Positions 17,265 through 26,289 of a stretch of 64,000 bases of DNA are shown piece by piece. Position numbers and translations under genes: made by a program. The notes beneath the pieces were generated by a model that did not search any database, was not told the DNA's origin, and was given only the letters and a program-made list of their open reading frames with translations. The stretch is from an uncultured Gammaproteobacteria bacterium (lineage in GTDB: Bacteria > Pseudomonadota > Gammaproteobacteria > HK1), in assembly GCA_958295835.1 (NCBI GenBank), contig OY282378.1:62001-126000 (forward strand), in the 5' to 3' direction. How positions within the stretch are numbered: position 1 is the first letter of the stretch; the number at the start of each line of letters is the position of its first letter.

Positions 17265-17530
17265 GAAGGGTGATCTCCAGCCCGAGCACCCCGGAGCAGG
17301 AGTTCCGCTTCATCTCGCGAAGACGCACGCATCGCACACCGCATGCGCACGTCCCGGGTGCCGGTGGGATAGTCGAGCGCGGTCGCGTGCAGGGAGTGGA
17401 CCCCGACCAGATCGACTCGCACTGGCGCGTTGGTGCCGTGCACGCGGCGCATGCGCTCCATCACGATCTCCCCGGCCATCGCCCCGCCGCTCCTGCGCGC
17501 CTTCTCCGGCGTACGACACGCCGGCTTCCG
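17265..17530 (-). pseudogene. Frameshifted C-terminal remnant of an AtuA/DUF1446-family protein
   Basis: Minus-strand translation gives EAGVSYAGEGAQER in one frame, then after a frameshift near 17490 AGEIVMERMRRVHG, VRVDLVGVHSLHATALDYPT, and DVRMRCAMRASSRDEAE. This is the order of the C-terminal region of AtuA-type (acyclic terpene utilisation, DUF1446) proteins: SYAG, EIV.ERL, VDLIGVDSLHG, R..ARTASREEA. The large N-terminal part is missing. It fills most of the eda to DUF47 gap and reads antisense to both. Recognised by eye; the family name is fairly secure, the exact member is not. Confidence 0.6.
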
Positions 17531-17596
17531 TCCGGGAGCCGGCGCCGGATCGGGATCGCCCATCCGCCTGTACGTGCCGTGCGGGCAGTCGCCGAA

Positions 17597-17614
17597 CTGT
17601 CATATGTTTGCAAC
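17597..17614 (+). promoter_or_regulatory. Possible PhoB box upstream of the DUF47 gene
   Basis: CTGTCATATGTTTGCAAC contains one perfect Pho-box half-site (CTGTCAT); the second half-site at 11-base spacing (TTGCAAC) matches only three of seven bases. It lies 75 bases before the start of a PhoU-like gene, where phosphate control would make sense. Confidence 0.25.
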
Positions 17615-17688
17615 AATCAGGCTTCGTCCGGAGTTGTCCGTGACGCTGGCGTGTCGAGCAGGACAGCGAAGCCATCCAGGAGCCGGCG

Positions 17689-18423
17689 ATGTATCTGCGC
17701 AAGGTCACCCATCTGTTCGGCCGCACCCACGCGCTGGAGAATCAGATCGACGAGTTTCTCGACAAGGTCACCGAAGCGGGGCTCGTGTTCGAGAAGGCGA
17801 TCGCGACCTACCTCGCCGAAGGCGCCAACGAGACCTACGACAGCTTTCTCGATCAGGAGCAGGAAATCGAGAGCCGGGAGGACGTGTTGCGGCGCTCGAT
17901 CGAATCGGAACTCTTCGCCCGCACGCTGATCCCCGATCTCCGCGCCGACGTGATGACCATGCTCGAGGACACCGACGGCATCGTCAACATGTTCCAGGCC
18001 AATCTGTTTCGAATCTCGATCCAGCAGCCGCGGATCCCCGCCGAGTTCCACGGTGACTTCCACGACCTCGTCGAGACGGTGGTGAAGTGCGTCGAAAGCG
18101 TGGTGTCCGCGGCGAGGGCGTTCTTCCGCGACATGAGCTCGGTGCGCGACCATGCGGCACGCACGATCTTCCTGGAATCGGAAGCCGACAAGCTGAGCAC
18201 TCGGCTGCAACGCTCGGTGTTCTCGTCGGACCTTCCGCTCGAGCGCATGATGCATGTCCGCTACTTCATCGAGCGCATCGACGACATCGCCAACGAGGCG
18301 GAGGATCTCGCCGATGTTGGATGTGGCTTCATTGGGGGCAATACAAATCAATCAAAACCCGAACCGATCTGGAAGAACTGGAAAACATCGTGTCGGTATT
18401 TTACTCGGTGTCTCCCATGTTGA
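17689..18423 (+). CDS. DUF47 (PhoU-like) protein with replaced C-terminus
   Basis: Cytosolic four-helix PhoU-like protein of the DUF47/TIGR00153 family, usually encoded upstream of a PiT phosphate transporter and thought to modulate it. Residues 1-209 match the family (VTHLFGRTHALENQIDEFL ... YFIERIDDIANEAEDLAD). From residue about 210 the family's last helix is replaced by an unrelated tail (VGCGFIGGNTNQSKPEP and on) read from lower-GC DNA beginning near 18314. No PiT gene follows. The 244-residue product may fold poorly; treat it as damaged. ATG at 17689 with AGGAG upstream. Confidence 0.75.
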   Translation: MYLRKVTHLFGRTHALENQIDEFLDKVTEAGLVFEKAIATYLAEGANETYDSFLDQEQEIESREDVLRRSIESELFARTLIPDLRADVMTMLEDTDGIVNMFQANLFRISIQQPRIPAEFHGDFHDLVETVVKCVESVVSAARAFFRDMSSVRDHAARTIFLESEADKLSTRLQRSVFSSDLPLERMMHVRYFIERIDDIANEAEDLADVGCGFIGGNTNQSKPEPIWKNWKTSCRYFTRCLPC

Positions 18424-18515
18424 ATTGTTGGAGGAAAAGCCCTTACGGACGGGAAGTGTTCGACGAGGATTTTGTCCAGTTCGTGGAAGCCGCTATCTCA
18501 AAGAAAGCGACATGA
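18314..18515 (+). pseudogene. C-terminal remnant of an unrecognised protein on foreign lower-GC DNA
   Basis: From the point where DUF47 homology ends, another plus-strand frame gives a natural-looking protein end: WLHWGQYKSIKTRTDLEELE, then a hydrophobic FYSV segment, then FDEDFVQFVEAAISKKAT and TGA at 18513. Base composition here is clearly lower in GC than either side, and codon use differs. There is no start; I do not recognise the family. The DUF47 frame runs through the same DNA out of phase. Confidence 0.5.
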
Positions 18516-18539
18516 TGGCGATGGCTACCTTTCGTCGTG

Positions 18540-18563
18540 CCGGCCCGGCGCGAACCGGGCCGG
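18540..18563. terminator. Perfect 9-bp GC hairpin after the foreign remnant
   Basis: CCGGCCCGG (18540-18548) and CCGGGCCGG (18555-18563) flank the loop CGCGAA. The stem is strong but is followed by no T-run, so it may be a factor-dependent terminator or an element end rather than a standard terminator. Confidence 0.35.
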
Positions 18564-18661
18564 AGCCGGATTAGTCGAATCCTGACCAGTCTGGACGGAG
18601 GGCGTTTCATGCCGGCGTCCGCTGCGGGATGGCGTTCGCGGTAAGCCGGTTACGGCGGTTT

Positions 18662-19429
18662 CTACCGGTCATGGCCAGCCTCCTTCCCGCTTCCGGTCAT
18701 TGCATCGTGGACGATGCCGGAGATACGCCTCGCCGCCTCGCGCACGTGCTCGTCGGCGAGAATCGCGGCGGCGGCCTGCTTGTCCTGCGCATGGTCGAGA
18801 ACGAAGCCGAGGTGCTTCAACTCGTCGAGCGACAGGAACCGTTCGCGCGGCTTCATCCGGTAGCGGCGCATGTTGCGGCAGGGATTGGAACCCTGGGGCC
18901 GGAGGTCCCAAAGCTCGGCCTGCCGCATCATCACGGACAGCACGGGCAAGGCCCGGTTGGCGTTGCCGGGGGTGCCGCTCATGGAGTCGAACCAGCGCTG
19001 CACGTCGGCGCGGGCGATGTCGGCAACGCGCGTGCCGCCGAAGAACGGCACGAGATAGCGCCGCAGGAGCAAGGCGTTGCCCTTCCGCGTGGCGGGCTTC
19101 CAGCGCCGTCCCTGGCGGCGCATGAACTCGTCGGCGAAGTCGCGGAACAGAGGGCCGTGCTCGCGCTCGGTTCTGGCGGCCTCGATGATCGCGGTGGCCC
19201 TCTCGCGGGCCTCGGCGGCGGTCAACTCGTCCGCCGTGCCGAGGACGGTCTCTGCGATGCCGAGCTTGCGCGCGGCGCGCGCAATGAACGTCTTGCTGCC
19301 GTTGGACGAAATCTTGAGGCCGGAGCCGCGCAGGTCCTTGTCGAAGACGGTGAGGCCGCGCTTGTCCTTCAGTCGTTCCCTGAAGGTGCGGCGCAGGATG
19401 CGCTCGTTGATGGTGGCATGGATGCGCAT
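18662..19429 (-). pseudogene. Truncated site-specific tyrosine recombinase (integrase)
   Basis: The 255-residue frame carries the N-terminal arm-binding region (INERILRRTFRERL, KTFIARAARKLGIAE) and the SAM-like core-binding domain (FRDFADEFMRRQGRRWKPAT ... NRALPVLSVMMRQAELWDL). It stops matching integrases at MKPRERFLSLDEL, where the catalytic domain should begin. The remaining 40 residues are unrelated and none of the Arg, His-x-x-Arg or Tyr catalytic residues is present. It therefore cannot recombine DNA. It marks a mobile element that once inserted near the broken DUF47 gene, next to the phosphonate genes. Confidence 0.75.
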
Positions 19430-19658
19430 GGGCGTTCTCCCGCAAGTGTTCCCTTGAGCGCCGCCTGTTCCGAGGGAACAAGGGCGGCAGTTCCGGGGAG
19501 AGAACGCGGATCGCGCGGAGGTTGCGGTGCTGGACCGATGAGAGCCTGACAGCGTGATATCAAGCGGAAAACGTCCGTAGAGGGCGGTCCGGTCGGGCCT
19601 CGCTCAATGCATCACCGCTGCTTGCGACGTGCAGACCGCAGGTGGCGCACGCCCGACG

Positions 19659-21113
19659 TTACCAGCGCAGGTTCACGTTCTTGATGCGGGTGTAGCTCAG
19701 CAGCTCCTCGAAGCATTCCTCGCGGCCTGCGCCGCTCTGCTTCCAGCCGCCGTAGGGGACGCCGATGTACCGGCCGGTGGAATTGATCCACACGTAGCCG
19801 GCCTCCACCCGTTCGGCGGTCTCCATGGCCTTGTCGAGGTCGTTGGTGACGATGGCGGCGGTGAGGCCGTAGTGCAGGGCGTTCGCCTTCGCCAGCACGT
19901 CCTCGTAGTCCGACCACGTGAGCACCGACATCACCGGACCGAAGATCTCCTCGCGGGCGATGCGCATCGAGTCGTCGACGCGGTCGAACACCGTGGGGGA
20001 GACGAAGAACCCGTTCGCGAGGGCCGGGTCCGCGGGGCGTCCGCCGCCGGTGACGAGCCGCGCCCCCTGCTCGCGGCCCGAGGCGATGAAGCCCGTGACC
20101 CGCTCGAACTGCCGGGCGGAGACGATCGGCCCGACCTCCTTGCCGTCCTCCCAGGGCAGCCCCACCGGCAGCGCCTCGACCTCCGCCACCAGCGCGTCCA
20201 GCACCGCGCCGTGCAGCGATTCGTGCACGAACACCCTCGAAGTCGAGCTGCACGACTGCCCCTGGCGGTTCATGTTCATCCCCTTCACCGCCGCCTTCGC
20301 GGCCCGGGCCGGGTCGGCGTCGGGGAAGATGATGATGGGGTTCTTGCCGCCCAGCTCCAGGGTGACCTCCTTCAACCCCTCAGCCGCCTCGCGGGCGATG
20401 ATGCGCCCGGTCTCCACCGAGCCCACGAAGCCGATGCGCTCCACCAGCGGATGCCGCACCATGGCCGAGCCCGTGTCGGCGCCGCCGGTGACCACGTTCA
20501 CCACCCCCGGCGGCAGGACGCCTTCGCACAGCTCCGCGAAGCGCAGGCTGGAAAGCGGCGCCTGTTCCGAGCCCTTCACCACCACCGTGTTCCCCGCCGC
20601 CAGCGCCGCCGCGGCCTTCTCGGCGCAGAAGCGGAGCGGGTGGTTGAAGGGGTTGATCTTGGCCACCACGCCATAGGGCTGGCGCCGGGTGAAGTTCAGA
20701 TGCCGCGGGCCGTATGACGAGGTCTCGCCCTTGATCTCGGTGACCAGCCCCGCGAAGTAGCGCAGCGTGTCCACCGTCCAGTCCACGTCGCCGACCATGC
20801 CGGCGAGCGCGTTTCCGGAATCGACGCAGTCCATGAGCCCCAGCTCGTCCCGATGCGCGTGCAGCCGGTCGGCGAGGCGCTCCAGGTATCCGGCCCGCTC
20901 GCGCATCGGCATCCGGCCCCACTCCGACTCGAACGCCTTGCGCCCGGCGCGCACCGCCCGGTCGACGTCGGCCCGCGCCGCGGCCGGCACCTCGCCCAGG
21001 TGCTCGCCGGTGGAGGGGTTGATCGATGCCAGGCGTCCGCCCTCGGCCGCCTCCTGCCACTCACCACCGATGTAGAGTCCGCGCGGCGTGAAGTTCAGCT
21101 CCGGTCCGATCAT
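19659..21113 (-). CDS. phnY: Aldehyde dehydrogenase, probably phosphonoacetaldehyde dehydrogenase
   Basis: NAD(P)-dependent ALDH of 484 residues with an intact active site: N157 (PFNHP), E253 (LELGGKNP) and C288 (GQSCSS). The context of phnA and phosphonate transport genes suggests it oxidises phosphonoacetaldehyde, from 2-aminoethylphosphonate, to phosphonoacetate for PhnA. The name rests on context; other ALDH substrates are possible. The start at 21113 was chosen over 21155 because GGAGGAG lies just before it. It ends the minus-strand phosphonate operon, 51 bases after the alcohol dehydrogenase. Confidence 0.8.
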   Translation of the reverse strand: MIGPELNFTPRGLYIGGEWQEAAEGGRLASINPSTGEHLGEVPAAARADVDRAVRAGRKAFESEWGRMPMRERAGYLERLADRLHAHRDELGLMDCVDSGNALAGMVGDVDWTVDTLRYFAGLVTEIKGETSSYGPRHLNFTRRQPYGVVAKINPFNHPLRFCAEKAAAALAAGNTVVVKGSEQAPLSSLRFAELCEGVLPPGVVNVVTGGADTGSAMVRHPLVERIGFVGSVETGRIIAREAAEGLKEVTLELGGKNPIIIFPDADPARAAKAAVKGMNMNRQGQSCSSTSRVFVHESLHGAVLDALVAEVEALPVGLPWEDGKEVGPIVSARQFERVTGFIASGREQGARLVTGGGRPADPALANGFFVSPTVFDRVDDSMRIAREEIFGPVMSVLTWSDYEDVLAKANALHYGLTAAIVTNDLDKAMETAERVEAGYVWINSTGRYIGVPYGGWKQSGAGREECFEELLSYTRIKNVNLRW

Positions 21114-21164
21114 GATCTCCTCCGGGGGGTCCGGCTTGGTGGGCGCGCTGCGCATTCTTCCTCG

Positions 21165-22259
21165 TCAGGGCACGACGGCGGCGCGCAGCACACGATGGTT
21201 GGCGGCCTTCTCGAACGCCTCGCCGAGCCGGTCGAGGCCGAAGCGTGAATCCACGATCTCCGCGAAGGGGAATCGGCCGCGATTGGCCATCACGAAGTCG
21301 AGCGCCTGGACCAGGTGCCGCGGGTGGTAGTTGTGGATCCCCTTCAGGGTGATCCACTTGCGGATCAGATCGTGTCCGTCGAGGGCGAAGCACGAGCCGG
21401 GGTTGATCAACCCGGCGAGCACGTAGCGCCCCCCGATGCGCAGCATGCGCACCCCGGACGGCACCACCGAGGCGACGCCGCAGACTTCCAGCACCACGTC
21501 CGGACCGTCCGGAGGCGATGCGTCGCGGACCGCGGTGACCAGCTCGTCCTCGTTCATGGCGCTCACGTCGAACGTGAGATCGGCCCCGAACCGCTCCGCC
21601 GCCCGCCGCCGGGCGGGAACCGCATCCAGCCCGATGACCCGGGCCGCGCCCCGGGCCTTGGCGATGGCGCAGCCGTAGAGCCCCAGCAGCCCCAGGCCCT
21701 GCACCACCACCGTCTCGCCTACCGCGATCGCCGCGGCCTCGGTGACCGAGATCATGGTGGCGACCCCGCAGTTGAGTGGAGTCGCCTCCTCGTCGCTCAA
21801 GACCTCCGGCAGCTTGAGGATGCCGGTGCCGGGCAGGATGTAGCAGTAATCGGCGAAGCCGCCCAGGAAGTGGGGGTCGTCGTCCACGTGATCGTGGCCG
21901 TACTTGCGCAGCCCCGGCGCCTTCTGCGGCATGTCGTGCACGTCGCGGTAGTACGACGGGCCGTCGGCGAAGTACTCGGTCCAGGTGATGCGATCGCCGG
22001 CCGCGAGCGGGTCGCCGCGCAGATCCTCGCGGACCCCGTCGCCGATCTGCTCGATGACGCCGATGATCTCGTGGCCCAGAATGCCGGGGCAGGGATTGGG
22101 GCGGCGGCCCTCGTAGGAGTGGATGTCCGACCGGCAGATGGTGGACATTGCGATCTTCACCAGTACCTCGTTCTCGCGGGCGTCGCGTACCGGATACTCG
22201 CGTATCTCGAACGGCGCGTTCGGCGCCGGGTAGACCACGGCGCGGCCGGTCCTGGTCAT
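21165..22259 (-). CDS. Phosphonate-cluster-associated zinc-type alcohol dehydrogenase
   Basis: A 364-residue medium-chain dehydrogenase. Catalytic-zinc residues are visible as C42 and the HE pair at 63-64 (GHEIIG), and the Rossmann motif GLGLLGLYG follows near 190. It resembles the ADH group (TIGR03366 type) that recurs beside phosphonate catabolism genes. The structural-zinc lobe is odd: where relatives carry four cysteines before LPQKC..LRKYGH, this protein has ADGPSYYRDVHDMPQKAPGL, with none. Likely a dehydrogenase acting on a hydroxyalkylphosphonate; substrate not known. Starts 19 bases after phnA stops. Confidence 0.8.
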   Translation of the reverse strand: MTRTGRAVVYPAPNAPFEIREYPVRDARENEVLVKIAMSTICRSDIHSYEGRRPNPCPGILGHEIIGVIEQIGDGVREDLRGDPLAAGDRITWTEYFADGPSYYRDVHDMPQKAPGLRKYGHDHVDDDPHFLGGFADYCYILPGTGILKLPEVLSDEEATPLNCGVATMISVTEAAAIAVGETVVVQGLGLLGLYGCAIAKARGAARVIGLDAVPARRRAAERFGADLTFDVSAMNEDELVTAVRDASPPDGPDVVLEVCGVASVVPSGVRMLRIGGRYVLAGLINPGSCFALDGHDLIRKWITLKGIHNYHPRHLVQALDFVMANRGRFPFAEIVDSRFGLDRLGEAFEKAANHRVLRAAVVP

Positions 22260-22278
22260 GGATTCCTCCCGGAGGATG

Positions 22279-23535
22279 TCAATCGACGATGCCGTTGAAG
22301 GCGTAGTCGAATGCCTGGTAGCTGTGCAGCCGCGCATCCTCGGCGTGGCGCGCGTACTCGTCGCTGACCGGACGGCTGAGGATGATCGGCACGTCGGCCT
22401 CGTGGACGCTGCCGTGGGTGCGCAGCCGATGGCCCTTCAGTCCGCTCAGGTCGTGGTCCACCTCGCGGGCGCCGATGACGGTGCGCGTGTCCCCGAGCAC
22501 CGCCACGTCCCCTTCCGGGCCGACGGGGAGGTCGAATTCCTGCGCCACGTCCTCGCGGGACAGCACCTGCTCCAGGCCCGGCACGTCCGCGATGGCGTCG
22601 ATCACCCGCTCACCCGAGAGCCCCTCCCGGCAGTACACGCGCACGAAACCGCCGAGCGCGCCGTGGTGACCCACGAAGGCGTCGGTGATGGGGCAGATGA
22701 CGGTGCTCGCGCCCTCACCGAACTCTGCGTCGAGGAGGTCCTGCAGCCACACCACGCGAGGCGTGCCGTCGTCGTTGGTCTTCTCGTTCATGCCGTGGTC
22801 CGCGGTGAGCGCCACGGTCGCGCCCAGCGCCTCGAACCGGCCGAAGCGCGCGTCCAGCTCCCGGTAGAACCGGTCGGCCTCGGGATGGCCCGGCGGGTAG
22901 GCGTGCTGGATGTAGTCGGTGAGCGAGAGGTAGAGGATGTCCGGGCGGCGCTCTTCCAGCAGCCGGAGACCGGCGTCGAGCACGAACAGGGAGAGATCTG
23001 CGGAATACATGTCCGGCAGTGGCCGGCCGACGAAGTCGAGCGCGTCCTCGATGCCGTTCTCCTCCATCGTGCAGCGGTCGGCGTGCTGCGAGGAGAGGCT
23101 GACCGAGCCGTTGGAGAGATCCATGCCCTTCTGAAGCTGCCGGCGGAGCTTGTCCTTGGCGGTGACGGAGACCACCCGCGCCCCGTGGCGCGAGAACTCG
23201 CTCATCACCGAGTGGACCTTGAGCAGCTCGGGTCCGGTCATCACCACCGGCTCGTTCGTCGCACGGTCGAGGTAGAAGTTGCCGGAGATTCCGTGCACCG
23301 AGGCCGGACGTCCGGTGACGATGGACATGTTGTTGGGGCAGGTGAAGCTCGGCATGGTGCCATGCGCCACCGTATGGAAGCCCTCCTTCATGTAACGCTC
23401 GACGTTGGGGATGATCCCGGCGGCCACGCCGTGCTCGATGTAGGCCGGGTCTCCACCGTCGATGCACACCACCACGATCGGGCGATCGGGCCAGCGGTAT
23501 GCGGTGCCGTTTACTGCCAGACTCTTCGCCGTCAT
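22279..23535 (-). CDS. phnA: Phosphonoacetate hydrolase
   Basis: A 418-residue alkaline-phosphatase-superfamily enzyme that splits phosphonoacetate to acetate and phosphate. Metal-site motifs are in order: VVVCIDGGDP with D26, the nucleophile Thr in MPSFTCPNN (T65), SLTDYIQHAYPPGH (Asp and His), LTADHGMN (Asp-His), and LRTHGSVHEADVP (His). Length and motif spacing agree with characterised zinc-dependent PhnA. AGGAGG precedes the ATG at 23535. The transport genes upstream and dehydrogenases downstream on the same strand make a catabolic operon. Confidence 0.92.
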   Translation of the reverse strand: MTAKSLAVNGTAYRWPDRPIVVVCIDGGDPAYIEHGVAAGIIPNVERYMKEGFHTVAHGTMPSFTCPNNMSIVTGRPASVHGISGNFYLDRATNEPVVMTGPELLKVHSVMSEFSRHGARVVSVTAKDKLRRQLQKGMDLSNGSVSLSSQHADRCTMEENGIEDALDFVGRPLPDMYSADLSLFVLDAGLRLLEERRPDILYLSLTDYIQHAYPPGHPEADRFYRELDARFGRFEALGATVALTADHGMNEKTNDDGTPRVVWLQDLLDAEFGEGASTVICPITDAFVGHHGALGGFVRVYCREGLSGERVIDAIADVPGLEQVLSREDVAQEFDLPVGPEGDVAVLGDTRTVIGAREVDHDLSGLKGHRLRTHGSVHEADVPIILSRPVSDEYARHAEDARLHSYQAFDYAFNGIVD

Positions 23536-23729
23536 GTCGTTCCTCCTGCTTTCTCGCCTCCCCGTGCGGGGGGCGGCTACGCCCGCGGGAACCGCCGTCC
23601 GATACCGCCGCGCTCGTCCCGTGCACGATAGCAACTGTCCCGCCGCCATCAAAATCGAATGTTCTTCCGTGGCTCGTCGATTCCGATCGAAGCACCGGAC
23701 ATGGCTGCCGGCGTTCCACGTAGCGGCCG

Positions 23730-24617
23730 TCACTTCATCTTCATCACCCGGTCACGGGCGAACGCGGAGACCGCCTCGGAGACGAGCACCAGCACGACGA
23801 TGGAGAGAATGATCGCGGCGACCCGCTCGGTCTCGATCTGCAGCACGCTGCGCTTGAGGTACCAGCCCATTCCCCCGGCGCCCACGAAGCCCACCACCGT
23901 GGCGGCGCGGAAGGCGACGTCCCAGGTATAGATGCCGATGCCGGTGAAGGCCACGCGCACCTGCGGAAACACGCCGAACACCATGACCTGGAAGAGGTTC
24001 GCACCGGTTGCACGCATGGCTTCCACCGGCCCCATGTCGATGGCTTCGATCTCCTCGGCGAACAGCTTTCCGGCGAAGCCCGCGCAGAAGAACGTGAGCG
24101 CCAGCACCCCGGACAGCATGCCGAAGCCGAGGATGCTCACGAACGGGATGGCCCAGATCATCTCGTGCACGGCGCGAAAGCCCATCGTGAACAGGCGCGC
24201 CACGGGATAGACGAAGCGCCGGCTCGGGGTCATGTTGAACGATCCGAACCAGCCGAGGGGGACCGACATGAGCAGTCCGAACAGGGCGCCGAGGTAGGCC
24301 ATCTGGATCGTCTCCACCACGGAGCCCATGTAGTCCCGATCCAGGACGTAGTCGACGTCCGGCGGGTAGTAGCGGCTCGCGAGCACCGACGCGGTGCGCT
24401 CGAACATGGCCGGGATACGCTCGAGCGGGATCTCGAGGTAGTCCACGCTGAAGCCCAGGAAGCCGAGCACGACGATCCACGCGCCGTAGCCGTAGAGCGA
24501 CTCCGGGAACCGGTGGCGGCTCCAGCGCAGCTCGCGCGGCGCCGTCCCGGCCGCGGCGGACGCCGTGCCGCCGGGCATCGGCACCCCGGCCACGCCGCTT
24601 CGGGGACCCGGTGCCAT
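23730..24617 (-). CDS. phnE: Phosphonate ABC transporter permease (second)
   Basis: A 295-residue inner-membrane permease with about six helices and the cytoplasmic EAA loop VEAMRATGANLFQVMVFGVFPQ, the contact for the PhnC ATPase. A polar N-terminal extension of about 40 residues precedes the first helix. The start codon follows directly after the stop of the first permease (no spacing), so the two are coupled and probably form a heterodimeric pore. The conserved YPLAR/YPVARLFMT-type segment of PhnE (VYPVARLFTMGFRAVHE) is present. Confidence 0.9.
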   Translation of the reverse strand: MAPGPRSGVAGVPMPGGTASAAAGTAPRELRWSRHRFPESLYGYGAWIVVLGFLGFSVDYLEIPLERIPAMFERTASVLASRYYPPDVDYVLDRDYMGSVVETIQMAYLGALFGLLMSVPLGWFGSFNMTPSRRFVYPVARLFTMGFRAVHEMIWAIPFVSILGFGMLSGVLALTFFCAGFAGKLFAEEIEAIDMGPVEAMRATGANLFQVMVFGVFPQVRVAFTGIGIYTWDVAFRAATVVGFVGAGGMGWYLKRSVLQIETERVAAIILSIVVLVLVSEAVSAFARDRVMKMK

Positions 24618-25454
24618 TCAGATCACCGCCTTGCGGGCGAAGTGGGAGACCACCTCGCCGATCAGGATGATGCCGAGGATCGCGATGATGACCGTGGTCA
24701 CGCCGGGGAAGTTGAACGTGTTCATCTGGCGGAAGAACACGAGCCCCAGCCCCCCGGCGCCGACGAGCCCGAGGATGGCCGAGCGGCGAATGTTGATCTC
24801 CCACTCGAACACGACGACCCCGAGGATCTGTGGCAGGACCTGCGGCAGGATCGCGTAGAGCAGCACCTGGAATCCGTTGCCCCCCACCGCGCGAATGGCC
24901 TCGACCGGGCCGGGGTCGATGTCCTCGATCGCCTCCGCCGACATCTTCGCGATGAAGCCGACCGAGCGCATGGCGAGCGCGAGGATCCCGGCCATCGCAC
25001 CGAGCCCCACCACCGCGACGAAGAACAGCGCCCAGACGATCTCGTGGATCGAGCGGCTCAACGTCATCATGAGCCGCGCGAGCGGATAGGTGACCGGCTT
25101 GAAGGGCGTGACGTTCAGCGCTCCGAACCAGGTGACCGGAATGCAGACGAACACGCCGAGCAGCGTGCCCAGGCACGCGATCATGAACGTCTCGAGCGCC
25201 GGCCCGGCGAGATCCGGGAACAGGCCCCAGTCCACTGCGACGAACTCCCCGGCCGACTCGAGCACGTTGGCGAGCGAGCCGATGCGCTCCCAGTCGGTGT
25301 CCTCGATGATCGTGACGTCGATGCTCCACACGACCATGGCGACCAGGACCACCGCGATGGCGAGGCGGCCGCCGCGGCGCCGGCGCCGGGCGGCGAGGAG
25401 TCGGTCGGCCGCGGGCGCAGCGGTCACGCCGGCACCAGCCCGCGCGTCTCTCAT
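24618..25454 (-). CDS. phnE: Phosphonate ABC transporter permease (first)
   Basis: A 278-residue permease paralogous to the next gene. It has the same PhnE marker (TYPLARLMMTLSRSIHEIVWA) and an EAA loop VEAIRAVGGNGFQVLLYAILPQ. About six membrane helices follow an Arg-rich N-terminus (ARRRRRGGR). Start 11 bases from the phnC stop. Two-permease phosphonate systems are common; together with PhnC they would import alkylphosphonates if a binding protein were available. Confidence 0.9.
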   Translation of the reverse strand: MRDARAGAGVTAAPAADRLLAARRRRRGGRLAIAVVLVAMVVWSIDVTIIEDTDWERIGSLANVLESAGEFVAVDWGLFPDLAGPALETFMIACLGTLLGVFVCIPVTWFGALNVTPFKPVTYPLARLMMTLSRSIHEIVWALFFVAVVGLGAMAGILALAMRSVGFIAKMSAEAIEDIDPGPVEAIRAVGGNGFQVLLYAILPQVLPQILGVVVFEWEINIRRSAILGLVGAGGLGLVFFRQMNTFNFPGVTTVIIAILGIILIGEVVSHFARKAVI

Positions 25455-25464
25455 CGTGCCGGTC

Positions 25465-26217
25465 TCACAGCACCTCCATCGCGTAGATCTCGTCGAGCTT
25501 GGCCTGGTCCATCCGTTCGGTGGGACCGTCGAACATCTTCACGCCGTCCTGCAGTCCGATGATCCGGTTGCAGAACTCCATCGCGAGGGCGACGTCGTGG
25601 ATGTTGCACAGGCACGGAACCCCGAACTCCGTCGCCATGGTCTTGATGAGACCCATGACCTCTCGGGAGATCTTCGGATCCAGCGAGGACGTCGGCTCGT
25701 CGAGCAGCAGGAGCTTCGGGCCCTGCATCAGCGCCCGTGCGATCCCGACCCGCTGGCGCTGGCCGCCCGACAGCTCGTCGGCGCGCTTGTCGACGTGATC
25801 CTCCAGGCCCACCCGGTACAGCAACTGCAACGCACGCTCGACGTCGACGCGCGGAAAGGCGCGGAACAGCGTGCGGAGGTTTCCCGTGTACCCGAGACGC
25901 CCGGACAGCACGTTGTCCATGACGCTCATGCGGTCGATGAGGTTGAACTCCTGGAAGATCATGCCGATGTCGCGACGAATCGCGCGCAGGCCGCGCCCGC
26001 GCAGCGACGTCACCTCACGGCCATGGAAACGAACGCTTCCGCCGCTCGGCTCCACGAGCTTGTTGATGCAGCGGATCAGCGTCGACTTGCCCGCCCCGCT
26101 GGGGCCGATGATGGCGAAGAAATCGTCGGCCTCCACGTCGAAGGAAATGCCTTTCAGGATCTCGGGTCCGGCCAGCGTGTAGCGCGCGCTCAGCGCGCGC
26201 ACCTCGAGGATCGGCAT
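25465..26217 (-). CDS. phnC: Phosphonate ABC transporter ATP-binding protein
   Basis: A 250-residue ABC ATPase with Walker A GPSGAGKST, Q-loop FQEFNL, signature LSGGQRQR, Walker B LLLLDEPTSSLD and the switch His in CNIHDVALA. The PhnC-type segment MDNVLSGRLGYTGNLRTLF before the signature separates it from other importers. First surviving intact gene of the phosphonate operon; only a phnD stub lies upstream, 72 bases away. Confidence 0.92.
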   Translation of the reverse strand: MPILEVRALSARYTLAGPEILKGISFDVEADDFFAIIGPSGAGKSTLIRCINKLVEPSGGSVRFHGREVTSLRGRGLRAIRRDIGMIFQEFNLIDRMSVMDNVLSGRLGYTGNLRTLFRAFPRVDVERALQLLYRVGLEDHVDKRADELSGGQRQRVGIARALMQGPKLLLLDEPTSSLDPKISREVMGLIKTMATEFGVPCLCNIHDVALAMEFCNRIIGLQDGVKMFDGPTERMDQAKLDEIYAMEVL

Positions 26218-26289
26218 GAATCTTTCTTCCGGCGGATACGTACGGCGCCGCTCCCGTCGCGGGGCCGGCGCCGCACTGCGCCCGTCAGG

